From positions 763,399-827,398 of the forward strand of contig KZ627149.1 of the NCBI GenBank assembly GCA_002917775.1: a stretch of 64,000 nt of DNA, in the 5' to 3' direction. The notes under the pieces are model-generated. The model did not search any database. It was not told where the DNA came from and saw only the letters and a program-made list of their open reading frames with translations. The position numbers were made by a program, and so were the translations under genes. Of the stretch, positions 32,601-42,089 are shown piece after piece. Every line of letters starts with the position of its first letter. The first letter of the stretch is position 1. The stretch comes from Glaciozyma antarctica PI12 (Eukaryota; Basidiomycota; Microbotryomycetes; Kriegeriales; Camptobasidiaceae).

Positions 32601-32992
32601 CCCGGCGTAATCAGAGCTCTTCGGCCAGGAGCGGTGCTTGACGGTAAACAGGAAGCTGCAAGGCACGTCAGCACGGCAGTGCCTCAGGGCCTCAAGCCTC
32701 AGCTCAGGGCTGGCTCAGGGAGCCCTCCTGTAGAAGCTATGGCTCACCTCTTATTCTCCTCCTCCTCCGCTTCACGCGCCGTCCACGTCCCCGTATTGTC
32801 GTAGTACTCCCTCCTAACGTCGTACCGCTTGTCATCCTCGTCGTCGTCCTTCGCGCCCTCGTCTGACGCGCTCGGGGCGTCCGGAACTGCCGCTGCTGGC
32901 CGGCGAGGGAGAAAGAGGGTGGCGAGAGTAAGGGTAGTGGCTGCGGCTAGTGCTGCTCCGAGTAGCGCTGGTTGGAGCTGGGCGCGATCCAT
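29663..32992 (-). CDS. Membrane-anchored AAA+ ATPase (DUF7025-type N-terminal region)
   Basis: Large fungal AAA ATPase. The start at 32992 gives MDRAQLQPALLG and a hydrophobic helix (ALAAATTLTLATLFLP), followed by an acidic linker. The middle region, with LFTVKHRSWPKSSDYAGNED, FLHLTALKALLETKKAQLAE, LLWALFPTDTIVEI and ARGKLYTDLAKVAFLNYSG, resembles the DUF7025 module found upstream of AAA domains in fungi. The ATPase has Walker A HGRPGVGKT (split by an intron near 30690), a Walker B ending DEADVFLE, sensor MLTTNRI, and FLSRFSIAITYPDLD. The end is EGWKDRTHVYG. It probably remodels protein complexes at a membrane; the compartment and substrate are unknown. At least twelve introns. Confidence 0.82.
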
Positions 32993-33274
32993 AGCGGGCG
33001 TTGAGGAACGTGGAGAGGCCGAAGGTGGAGGGAGAGGAGCCGGGTGGGATAGATCAAGCGCAATGGAACGCAGCGTCGGGGAGCTGGCTGTGCAGCTGAG
33101 AGAGTGAGCCTGAACTTGCGAGGAGTCTGGCGGTTGACAGAAGCAAAGGACGCGAACGTGCGAAGAAGCTGAGGAAGTGACTCGCGTTTTCACCCCTATC
33201 GCTCCTTCCTTCTCGGGTGCTTTCCTCTCCAGACGACTTCGAGCTCCGACGCGGTGCGCCGTTCGAGAAACCAG

Positions 33275-34665
33275 TCACTCGGGACGAAGGATTCGAAAGC
33301 AGATCGCTATTGCAGCACCGTGAGCCTCCGCACTCAAGCTCACGCGATGACCTCCAGCCCAAGGTACGGTGCCAGCGACTCACGTACATAACCGTCAACC
33401 GTCTGGAACCTGAAGCCGAGCTCCTGTTTCCCAGACCCAAGTCAGCGAGGGCTCGAGTCTCATCATGACCGCGCAAGGGCCTACGACGAGCGTCTTGTCC
33501 GGCACGAGCGACTTGTCGGCGTAGGGCGTTTCGGGGTCGGCAAAAGCTCTGAACATGTCGTCGTAGGTAGATACTTTGGCTCCGTAGGCGTCTGGAATGT
33601 CGAGAACCGCTTTCCTTCCAGTCACCTGGTGCGAACACCGGTATCAGCGCTCGCTCGACTGGCTCGGTGCTGCGAGAGGAGCTCTGGAAGCACAACACAC
33701 CTTGGTGAGAATATTCAGAATCTCCTGAGCACAGTAGAAACGCTCAATAGCAACGATCGACTTGTACTTGAAGTTGTGAGAGTGGAAGTTGCGAACGAGG
33801 AGCGCAACAATCGATCCGAGGTCGTGGCCGATCGAGACGTGGGCGTCTAGTAGACATTAGCGGCGAGTTGGAGGGCCGCGAGAGCAAATAAACGCACAGA
33901 GAAGGAGGTCAAGCGTGGCATGCTGGAGAGAGTACACCACTTCGCTGGCCGAGTTGACATTGACGGCTTCGTACGTGATGAAGTTGTCGTTAAAGAACTG
34001 CGCCAAAAGGCGTCAGCTGTGTGGCTCAGTGCGAAAGACTACGCACGCCGAGAGCGACAAAGACTGCAGAAAGACCGATCGACTTGATGTACTCGTTGAC
34101 GCGGAGCTTGCTCGCTCGGAAGTCCACGGCAGGATACTTCTCTTGCTCGAGGAGCGAAGCCTCTGGAAGCGTAGACCTGGAAAGTCAAGCGACGTCAGGT
34201 CTTGCTTGCAGAAAAGCGAAACGACTTACCAAACAAAGATCGCGACGCCTTTCTCCTTCGCAACATCCGCCAAACGCAAACGCTGCTCCCCTGTCTCCCA
34301 TCTGACGGGAGACAAAAGTCCCAGGAGCCACGGTGAGCTCCTTGAAATCAGGAATCGAAAGCGCATAGACGACACTGGCGCCGTCGAATGCTCGCTCGAC
34401 CGAATGGCGGTCCTCGATGTCGACGTGGACGGGCTCGACGTTGTCGAGATCTTTGAACGAGGCGAGCGTTTTGGCGGAGGTTGGCGAGCGAGTGAGGGCG
34501 CGTACGTGGTAGCCTGCGTTGGCGAGGGCTTTGGTGACGGAGAGACCTGCGTTATGAGTCAGTTCAAAGAGCCAAAGATGGGAGAAGAAAGCGTGACTGA
34601 CCTTGGGTTCCCGTAGCGCCGACTACGGCAGCAATAGGGAGCGAGAAGAGGGCAGAAGGAGTCAT
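33275..34665 (-). CDS. NmrA-like NAD(P)-binding Rossmann-fold protein
   Basis: The start at 34665 gives MTPSALFSLPIAAVVGATGT with the NmrA dinucleotide motif GATGTQG, then VTKALANAGYHVRALTRSP, DNVEPVHVDIEDRHSVERAF and GASVVYALS. Later exons give FFNDNFITYEAVNVNSASEV, LGSIVALLVRNFHSHNFKYK, ILNILTKVTGRKAVLDIPDA and FADPETPYADKSLVP. NmrA-like proteins bind NAD(P) and often regulate or act as oxidoreductases; no catalytic Tyr-Lys pair is evident. The 3' end is uncertain. An intron with an unusual GTCATG donor gives ELGFRFQTVDGYV, after which the reading ends at about 33275, or a longer frame runs to about 33054. Confidence 0.75.
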
Positions 34666-34962
34666 CGTGGGGGAGAGGGCGTTCCGGTTGGTGTGGATGA
34701 AGAAAGAGGGCCACGAACGAAGCTCGCAACTTTGCAGGAATCATGTTCGGAGAGGCTGACCTTCAAAGCGGCGCTAGTGGCTGACTCCGAGTAACAGGAT
34801 GCCCTGCTCGGAGAGACTACGATCCTTCTCCTCGCCGTGGAGGAGCGTTGCGAAGCCCAAGTCGAGCGCTGAGCCCGAGGCCCGAAAGCCCGAAGCCCGG
34901 TAAGCGAGCGCGGGCTGAGAGCAGGGGGAAGCGGAGATTCAGCAGTGCTTGAAGTCTGTCCC

Positions 34963-35154
34963 CTACGTGGAGGGCCAGCTGGTTTCCTGGGACACGCGTC
35001 GAAAGCTGAGATCTGAGACGCCGGCGGTGGATTCGACGGTTAGAGAGGCGAGGAGGTGCTCGAGGGAGCTGAGAGCGGCGGAGTGGTCTGCGTGCGATGT
35101 CCTTGTTGAGAGCAGAGAGTCTGCGGCCGTGGCCAGAGACGCTCTGAGCGCCAT
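34963..35154 (-). pseudogene. Truncated 5' copy of the Cdc14 (SIN) gene
   Basis: From the ATG at 35154 the minus strand reads MALRASLATAADSLLSTRTS then ALSSLEHLLASLTVESTAGV, identical over 65 nt (35013-35077) to the intact gene at 54902-54966. Past 35013 the sequence diverges after a 7 bp atctcag insertion, and the frame ends within about 15 codons, so the rest of the gene is missing. It is divergent from the AlkB-like gene, 71 bp apart. This is part of the inverted duplication described in the findings. Confidence 0.75.
35013..35077 (-). repeat. Inverted repeat, left copy (65 nt identical)
   Basis: The reverse complement of this segment is identical base for base to 54902-54966. A second matching pair lies at 35955-35977 and 54002-54024 (23 nt, inverted). 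The distance between outer ends is 965 bp in both copies. Confidence 0.9.
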
Positions 35155-35225
35155 GAGCAGAACTGAGAGAAGATAACAGACGAGGTCGCTGCTTTCGCCT
35201 CTTCAACTCCTCCCACTCGCCTCGA

Positions 35226-35954
35226 ATGGCGGCGAGCTCGCTGTTTGGTTCAGACAGCGAGCACGAGGACGACGGCGCAGGAGCAGCACCAGTTACTGCC
35301 AGCCGCACTCCTCCTCCGATCCCAGGCCTGCACCTCTTCCGCTCCCTGGTCCCCTCAGCAGCTCAGCATGCCCTCGCCGCCTCCCTCGCCTCTACAATCT
35401 TCACGAACCACTCCAACCAAGCCATGTTCTTCTCCTCACCATCTCAATCCTCTCTCCCAGCCTTCCTCACGCCCGTCTTGGACTCCCTACCCTCCCTCCT
35501 CTCAGCTCTCCCCGNNNANNNNNNNNNNNNNNNNNNNNNNNNNNNNNNNNNNNNNNNNNNNNNNNNNNNNNNNNNNNNNNNNNNNNNNNNNNNNNNNNNN
35601 NNNNNNNNNNNNNNNNNNNNNNNNNNNNNNNNNNNNNNNNNNNNNNNNNNNNNNNNNNNNNNNNNNNNNNNNNNNNNNNNNNNNNNNNNNNNNNNNNNNN
35701 NNNNNNNNNNNNNNNNNNNNNNNNACGTGCTTACAGGGGAGGCGCGTTGGGAGTGGAAGCATGGGATTGCGGCGAGGGAGGAGGATTGGGTAGAGGGGGA
35801 GGAGGGTGAGAGGGTGAGGCTGAGAAGGAGGATGGGGATAAAGGTCAAGTCTAAGAATACGAATGAGGGTGAGGATTATGAAGGGGAAGAGGTAGAAGGA
35901 GAGCTAGAAGAGGTGGGAGATGAGGAGGTAGAGAAGGAGGCGGCGAGACCTTAA
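35226..35954 (+). CDS. AlkB-like 2-oxoglutarate/Fe(II) dioxygenase, interrupted by an N run
   Basis: The start at 35226 gives MAASSLFGSDSEHEDDGAGA, then IPGLHLFRSLVPSAAQHALA and NHSNQAMFF. After about 210 masked bases (35515-35724) the frame resumes with VLTGEARWEWKHGIAAREED, the AlkB-family signature in which the His and the following Arg bind iron and 2-oxoglutarate. The C-terminus is a Glu-rich run ending at 35952-35954. Family members demethylate nucleic acids or proteins; ALKBH6-like is the closest feel. The HxD iron motif would lie in the masked part. The last ~25 codons may be read in another frame (LTFRSAAAFLA) that resembles the end of the second copy near 54000. Confidence 0.72.
   Translation: MAASSLFGSDSEHEDDGAGAAPVTASRTPPPIPGLHLFRSLVPSAAQHALAASLASTIFTNHSNQAMFFSSPSQSSLPAFLTPVLDSLPSLLSALPXXXXXXXXXXXXXXXXXXXXXXXXXXXXXXXXXXXXXXXXXXXXXXXXXXXXXXXXXXXXXXXXXXXXXXXVLTGEARWEWKHGIAAREEDWVEGEEGERVRLRRRMGIKVKSKNTNEGEDYEGEEVEGELEEVGDEEVEKEAARP
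35515..35724. other. Masked/unsequenced stretch
   Basis: About 210 bases are N, with an isolated a at 35518, so these are probably low-quality calls rather than an arbitrary scaffold gap. It removes the middle of the AlkB-like gene. Confidence 0.9.
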
Positions 35955-36268
35955 CTTTCCGCTCTGCAGCAGCGTTCTTAGCCAGTGTTTCGTAGCAACA
36001 ATTGTATTGTCGTATCGGGCACTCCCTGTACTTCGTTAAGACGTGAGAGTGAACCTGACTGAACCGCGGAGATTTGATCGATTTGAGGCAGGGCGACGAA
36101 AGAGTCGAGGGCGAGGGCGCCTTTCTCCCTCCCGCCGTCAGCTCCCCAACTTCCTCAACACTTCCTTCTCGTGCAGGAAGTATCAGGTGCACAGCAGGAC
36201 ACTCTATCCCGCCCCCCGACCCAGCCCCAAGCTGCTTCAGCCTCACTCGCCCGGATCTGTCGTTCAAC
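35955..36268. other. Intergenic region with inverted-repeat end
   Basis: About 310 bases between the AlkB-like stop and the next ATG. The first 23 bases (35955-35977) match 54002-54024 in inverse orientation. No gene seen. Confidence 0.5.
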
Positions 36269-39037
36269 ATGGAGGACCTGCTGGATTCGAGCTTCTCCTG
36301 CGACGACCTCGGCTTTGATCCACTCGTCTCCTCTGCCCATATAGAGCAAGAGGTGTTTACTTCCGCCACCGTCGAGCTCGTGAGTCTCCGTCGTCGAGTC
36401 CTGGAGAACGAGGTAGATGTTGGTCAACACAGCGGGCTGCGAGCTAACTCTTGCTCTTCCTCTACAGCTACCCTCTCTAGCTGAGCCCGACTTCGTTTTC
36501 GATCCTCCTTCGACCCCTACTCGCCCTGCCGAAGCCCCTTCGACCCCCCTCGTCGACCTCGCCCCCTGCACGCCTTTCGCCCTCAAGCCGCTTCTCCTCG
36601 CCAGCACTCTCAGCAACCGCCCTTCCTTCTCCACCTCCGCCGTGCGCAACCCTAGCCCACTCAAGCAAGTCTTCTCGGGAGCGCACGACTCGCCCGCGTT
36701 TGGAAGCGACCAGCCGGCTGTGAACGCGAGCGGGAGGTTGGAGGGCTGGGAGGAACAGGGGACGCCGGTGAAAAGGGTACCGAAGAAGTGGGCTGCTGTT
36801 TCGCAAACGAAGGAGGGTTCGGCGACGAGCGGGAGCAGGAGTCCGGTCAAGGAACTGGCGCAGGCAGACGAGCAAGATCGTGAGCTCCCTCCCTCGCACC
36901 ATCGCAGCTCGTAGCTAACGGAAGCCCTCAGCGGACTCCTCCATCTTCGTCCTCCCAGTCGAAGAGTACTCCCTCCTGCTCAACGAGCAGGCCTCCTTCC
37001 TCAACACCTCCCGCGAAGTCGACATCACTCTCAGTTCCTTCCCGCTCTCCGAGATCCAGGAGGAAGCCTCGGAGGACTCGATTGGAGACATGCGCAACCT
37101 CCTCAGTGGTCGTCACCAATCTACTATCGGTGGCCCATCTCCCTTCCTTCTCCCGACTCGCCAGCACGCCCTACGCCCGGCGCGCGAAGCAGAGGACGAA
37201 CGCTCCCTCCTGGCCTGCTCGACCGCGTCGTACCGCGAGTACCGCGAATCTCCTGCGCGACCGCGGATGATCAGCGTGGCAGAAAGCTGGGGGGATGAGG
37301 AGGACGCGATGACTCCCGTAAAGGGTGGGAGGAAGTCGGACGGGAGCAGGAGCGGGACCGAGAGCGATGGGAGTGGAGATGTAGGAATGCTGTTCAGGGG
37401 CTGGAAGGGGGAGGAGATGGCGACTGGGGAGATGTGCGTTTGCTTGCTTTACGTCCTTGTCAGCTGCGGTTCAGTCTTGCTGACCATCTCTCGTCGCAGC
37501 CTCGGTCAAACCCCGCCAACAGGTGTCATTCGCACCGAAGCAACACTCACCTTCGAACTCGGCCTCGTCTCCCCTATCCTCCCCACCAAATCTCTTTCGT
37601 CTTCCGCCACCAGCCTCGCCTCTTCCTCCTCCTCCACGTCGACCATCGCACCATCATCCACCTCCACCGCCGCCGCTATCCCTCTCCCCTCCTCCCCTCC
37701 TCGTACCGCCCTCGCTTCGGCCGTCGTTCTCAGCCCAAATGCGTTCTTCACGGAGATGCAGAAAAACCAGGTTCGCTCGCTTGATCACGTCGCGGTCGGG
37801 AGTCCGAGGAAGGACATTAGTGCCAGCGGCTCGGAGGAGGCCCCCAATCTCATCAGCATGGAGGAGCTCAAGGCGCCCTCTCCTTTGCCGATTGTCGAGG
37901 TCGCAGAACTTCTCGACGTACCAGCTCTCGTGGTCGAGGATCCCGTCGTCGCCAAGGTCTTCGAGCCTGTTGTCGTCGCCAAATCGCGCGCGGAATCTGG
38001 AACGGAGCGGCTGCGGAAGAAGCTTGAGGAGCTCAAGAACAAGAAGAACTCTGCTGTGACTCCCGTCATTCCCATCTCCTCTCGACCTACCCCCAGCACT
38101 CCTCTCGCCCGGCAACGAATCTCCTCCGGTCTCACAACCGCCTCTGCAGCGAAGCGTCCCGCGGTGCCAATCTTCGACGAGGACGACTCGGTCGTGTTTG
38201 GTGCTGCAGCGAGTGCGGCGAACGATTTCGACGACTCGGCGCCGACACCTGCGGCACCGCGGAGGACGATCGCACGCTCCAACTCGATGAAGAAGGTCAC
38301 GCTGTCGTTCAGGGAGGTGAAGGTGCCGGTATCGGCGCGGAAGGAAGTTGGCGTGCTCGAATCAGCGAGGAAGGAGACAACGCGAGAGCGGCTGGATCGA
38401 GCGAAGGAGGAGCGCGCGAGGAGGGAGACGGCTAGGAGCCCGGTCAAGAAGGGGATGACGACGAGCGCGTCGCTCGATTCCTTCTCTACGCGGTCGTTGG
38501 TCGAGGCTGGAGCTGGAGCGACGAAGCTCTCGTCGTCGACTTCGCGCCTCCCTTCTGGCGGTCTCGCACCTCCTCGACCGCGGACGACGCTTTCGACCGC
38601 CTCTTCCTCCCGCCTTCCTCCTCCTACGACGAAACCCATCCCCTCCATCGCCGACGCTCTCGCACACAAGCCCGCCTCATCTCTCGCCAGCCGCTACCGG
38701 TTCAACCCCGCCGTCCCTCGCCCTGCCCCCGGCACCAGCACCTCCCTCCCCGCCCCCCTCCCCAACGCCTACAAGCCGCATTGCCAGCGCGCGTCCTCCC
38801 ACCATTGCCACCCGCACCCTATCTCCCAGCAAGAGCTCCACCCTCCTCTCGCCCTCGAAGCTCGTTCGCGCAAGCACCGAGCCGGCGGGACTCAAGCGTC
38901 CAACGATTGGGACGGGGATGCAGGTTCCTCGCTCGCGCGTACCGCTTGGAGGTATACAAGCGCCGGTGGGAGAGAGAGGGGGCGGGGTGGGGAAGCCGGG
39001 GACGACGAGGACTGGGATCCTTGCGCCGAGGAAGTGA
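36269..39037 (+). CDS. Large Ser/Pro-rich protein, unknown function, with many S/T-P-x-K motifs
   Basis: The start at 36269 gives MEDLLDSSFSCDDLGFDPLV. Exons follow at about 36468, 36931 and 37501 (donor GTGCGT before the last). The protein is mostly disordered, with repeated TPVKR, SPVKE, TPVKG, SPRKD and SPVKK sites that fit CDK phosphorylation, a predicted helix ERLRKKLEELKNKKNS, and a basic region KKVTLSFREVKVPVSARKE. After a C-rich tract (38753-38763) the frame that best continues the composition is one step over. It reads SRIASARPPTIATRTLSPSK and ends GTTRTGILAPRK at 39037; the unshifted frame continues as odd His/Arg-rich sequence. I do not recognise a family. A cell-cycle-regulated nuclear or microtubule-associated role is only a guess from the motifs. 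Confidence 0.6.
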
Positions 39038-39325
39038 GGGGTGTATTACGAGTTCGCTCTCCTTGTATGTAGTCTTTGCCAGCATTCATATCATCATCCA
39101 TCCGATTTGTTCTGCCGGGCGCTGGATGCGGTGGAAGGAGGAGCTGGGATTTGCCCGACTTCCACCTCCCTCGCGCCTCCCGCACTGGCGGCAACAACAG
39201 TCGTCAGGAACGAAACTTCTCCCCCTTCAGCTGGATACTGTCAGCACGCAAGTCGCCGTTAAGATTCATGCAATGACGCTTGCGTCTATAAAAAAATACC
39301 AACTGCAGCACGAGAGCCCCCCTCC

Positions 39326-41522
39326 CTACAGCCCCGGCTTGAGCACCAACTCCCCCTCGACGAAGGTCGCGACCGCCTGAAGGAGCTTTCCGACCGCCAT
39401 CTTGTTCCTCGGATCGGCCTTGAGCGTCTTCTTGAAGTGCGACAAGACCTCCTTCGTCGTGAACGACGCCTTGGTCCTGAAGAGCGCGACGAGGTCCGCC
39501 TCGGTAATGAGGCCCGCATCTCCCTCGCTCACAGGCGGCGGCGTCTCGCCATTCTTCCTCCTCTTCGCCGCGTCCACTTCCTCCCCCTCCGTCCTCTTCC
39601 GCTTGCCGCCCGGCGCAGGCGAACCCACTCGACTCCCAGGCGCCGAGCGTCGACCAGAGGGGTTCGGGCTCGTTGCGCGCTTCGCGACGTGCGCTGAGCC
39701 AGAGGTTCCGAGGGCGGGAGAGCCGCTGCGAGAGCCGGCGCGGGAGTTGGAGTTGGAAGGACGGGAGGAGTGCGAGTTTCGGTGGGAGGAGGAGGTCGAG
39801 TGGCGGCGGTTGGGGTCGGAGGAACGCTGGGGAGCGCCGGAGGGAGTCGACGTGCGAGTGGCGTCGTTGCCGGCGGAAGCGACGGAACCTTCTTCGTCGT
39901 ACTCGGACTGCAGCGAAGACGAGCGATGAGCCGAGGTCGACGAGGGGAGAGAAACGTACGTACGCTCGCGTAGGGGTTGTCGGACTCGTCGCCGTCGCTT
40001 TCGTAGAGGGCGCTCTTGTCCGACTTCTTGACGAGCTTCCTGACTTCCTTGCCAGTGTTGGTGAGCTCTTTGAAGTCGTCCTCGTCGTCGTCGTCGTCGG
40101 GGATCGCATCCAGCCGATTCGCACCTCGCATCTCCTTCTTGATCCGTTCCTGCCCACCAAGTAGATAAATGCATGCTCAACCTGTTTATGCAGAGCCAGA
40201 GGAACTCACCTCGAGCTCTTTGGTCTCCTCCTCGTCAGCGAGATCGTCAATCTTCGCAATGCCCTCCTCGTCGTCCTGGAAGTCCTCCTCGTAGTCGAAC
40301 TCGTCGTCATCCTGCTCCATCTCCCGTCCACCAGACTTGCCCTTCTTCCCGCTCATCTCGTCGTCCCCGTTCTCCCCGGTAGAGCCCTTAATGACGGAGA
40401 TCATTCGTCGTCCAGGTCCTTTGACCGGCGCAGCGCGCGCGGAGGAAAGAACCGACTTGTCTAGAAGGCGAGAACGGATGTTGGAGGGAGGGGGAGGGGG
40501 AGCCGCCTTGGCTTTGCCCTTCGAGGAGGGAGCGGGAGTGGGGACGGGAGTCGAGGTGCCAGAGGACGTGCCGGCGGCGGCGTTGGCGCGACGGTGCATG
40601 ATCCAGCGTTCGGGGTTCTCCATCTTCTGCTGCTTGTTCCACTGCGAAAAAAGCTCAGGAATCAGCGGCAGCCCTGCATGACCGAGCGTTTGACAAGACT
40701 CACCTCGTCCTCCGCCTCGTCGGTCCCGAGCGTCACGTACTTCGGTCCCTTCGAGAACTTGTACCAGCGATTGACGGGAACGACCTTGAAGTCGTCTCCG
40801 TTCGCGCCAAACACAAACGCGACGTACGAGCTCCCTCCTCCGCCTGCCTCGCTCGGGGCCGCTGGCGGCCGCCAGCCCTTCATCCCCGTCCCATTCTTAT
40901 CCGCCTTGGCCGTTTTCTCCGCCGCCGACGTCTTCGCCCCGTTCGCTCCAGCAGCACTCTCCCCCGTCCCGCCTTCGAGCCGCCCGATCCATCGCTCGCC
41001 TCCATCGTCTCCCTCGAGTACCCACGGCATCCACTCCTCCCGCTTGAGCCTCCGCGCCTCCTCCGACGAGACAAAGACCTGCTTGGTCTTCTTCTTGAAC
41101 ATGGTCGCTTTCGAGCGTACCGACGGCGCCAGCCCCGACGTCCCCGTCCCAACCAAGCTCATGTCGATCTCCTCCCGCTCCTTCTTCACCGGCTCCTCAG
41201 GCTTGACATCCTCCTCCTTGACCTCAGCATCAGGCCCCAGAGCAGCGCGGTTGATTTTCTCGCGCTCCTCGTCCGTCAGCCGCCTGACCGTCCGAGGGTC
41301 CTTTCGGTTGAGCTTGACTGGCTTCATGAAGGCGTCTGAGGAGGGGTCGACGGTTCGGTCGCCGAGAGCAGCGAACTTCATGATGTTGTGGCGCCAGCCG
41401 GTCGAGGAGGAGGGTGCGGACGAGCGGAGGATGTAGTCGGTGTAGCCGCCTGTGGGGAGGGGAGAAGGGGCAGGCGAGCCGGAGAAGGACCGCGAGGCGA
41501 CTTCCGACTTGATCGAGTCCAT
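39326..41522 (-). CDS. TFIIF alpha subunit (RAP74/Tfg1)
   Basis: The start at 41522 gives MDSIKSEVASRSFSGSPAPS. N-terminal dimerisation-domain landmarks are GWRHNIMKFAALGDRTVDPS, FMKPVKLNRKDPRTVRRLTD, TMFKKKTKQVF and YVAFVFGANGDDFKVVPVNR, then WYKFSKGPKYVTLGTDEAED. A long acidic and Ser-rich linker follows (EFDYEEDFQDDEEG, DDDDDEDDFKELTNTGKEVR), and then the RAP74 C-terminal winged helix LITEADLVALFRTKASFTTK, ending VEGELVLKPGL (stop 39326-39328). The protein joins TFIIF-beta to stabilise RNA polymerase II in the preinitiation complex. Three introns separate the linker exons. It is head-to-head with the REEP-type gene, 567 bp apart. Confidence 0.94.
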
Positions 41523-42089
41523 CGTCGAGCTAGAGGAGGGGTGGAGGGGACAGGGGAGGGAGGTCTGTGGACCAGAGGATGGTTAGTGCTGACTCGGTAG
41601 GGAGGGCAGACGATGGATGGTGAGTGAGGTAGGATTGCAACCCGCTTCGCTCTAAGCGAGTGAGCACCACGAGCGTTCCCTTCCCCTGCTGTAGCCGTGC
41701 AGACCTTCTCTGGTGCAAGCCAGGATCGAGCACCCGCCACCTCGCCTGTCTTTCCCTCTCCCCGCACGACTCCTCCCCATTGCCTAAAACCGAGTCGCCA
41801 ACTTACTCGCTAAGGCTGTGCTTCGAGTAGGTACTGACTGGCGTTGAGGAGGACGTGTGCTGCCACGACGAGTGTGGGAGGAGGAAGAGCGCGCTGACCT
41901 CGAGGAATCGCGACCTCGGCGCTTGTCTCCTGCCCAACACTCGACTCCGCCCAACTTGCCGACTGTCTCGACTTGTAGCTCTGCTCGAGGCTTCAGATCG
42001 CGTTACCCCAGCCTTCACTCCAGGCGACCACGAGGAGCACCAGGCGCGACCTCCTTCTTCGTTCAACAACTACCGACAACGCGTTTTCG
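41523..42089. other. Divergent promoter region, no gene seen
   Basis: About 570 bases between the starts of TFIIF-alpha (-) and the REEP-type gene (+). Open frames here lack coding character. Presumed promoters and 5' UTRs. Confidence 0.5.

Noticed and set aside
34800-34960. Short cccgaagcccg-type repeats next to the truncated Cdc14 copy
   Set aside because: Weak, few copies and GC-driven; not enough to call a defined repeat family or a mobile-element end.
37785-38669. Nearly 300-codon minus-strand open frame opposite the Ser/Pro-rich gene
   Set aside because: Antisense of a low-complexity exon; Ser/Ala-rich with no recognisable domain.
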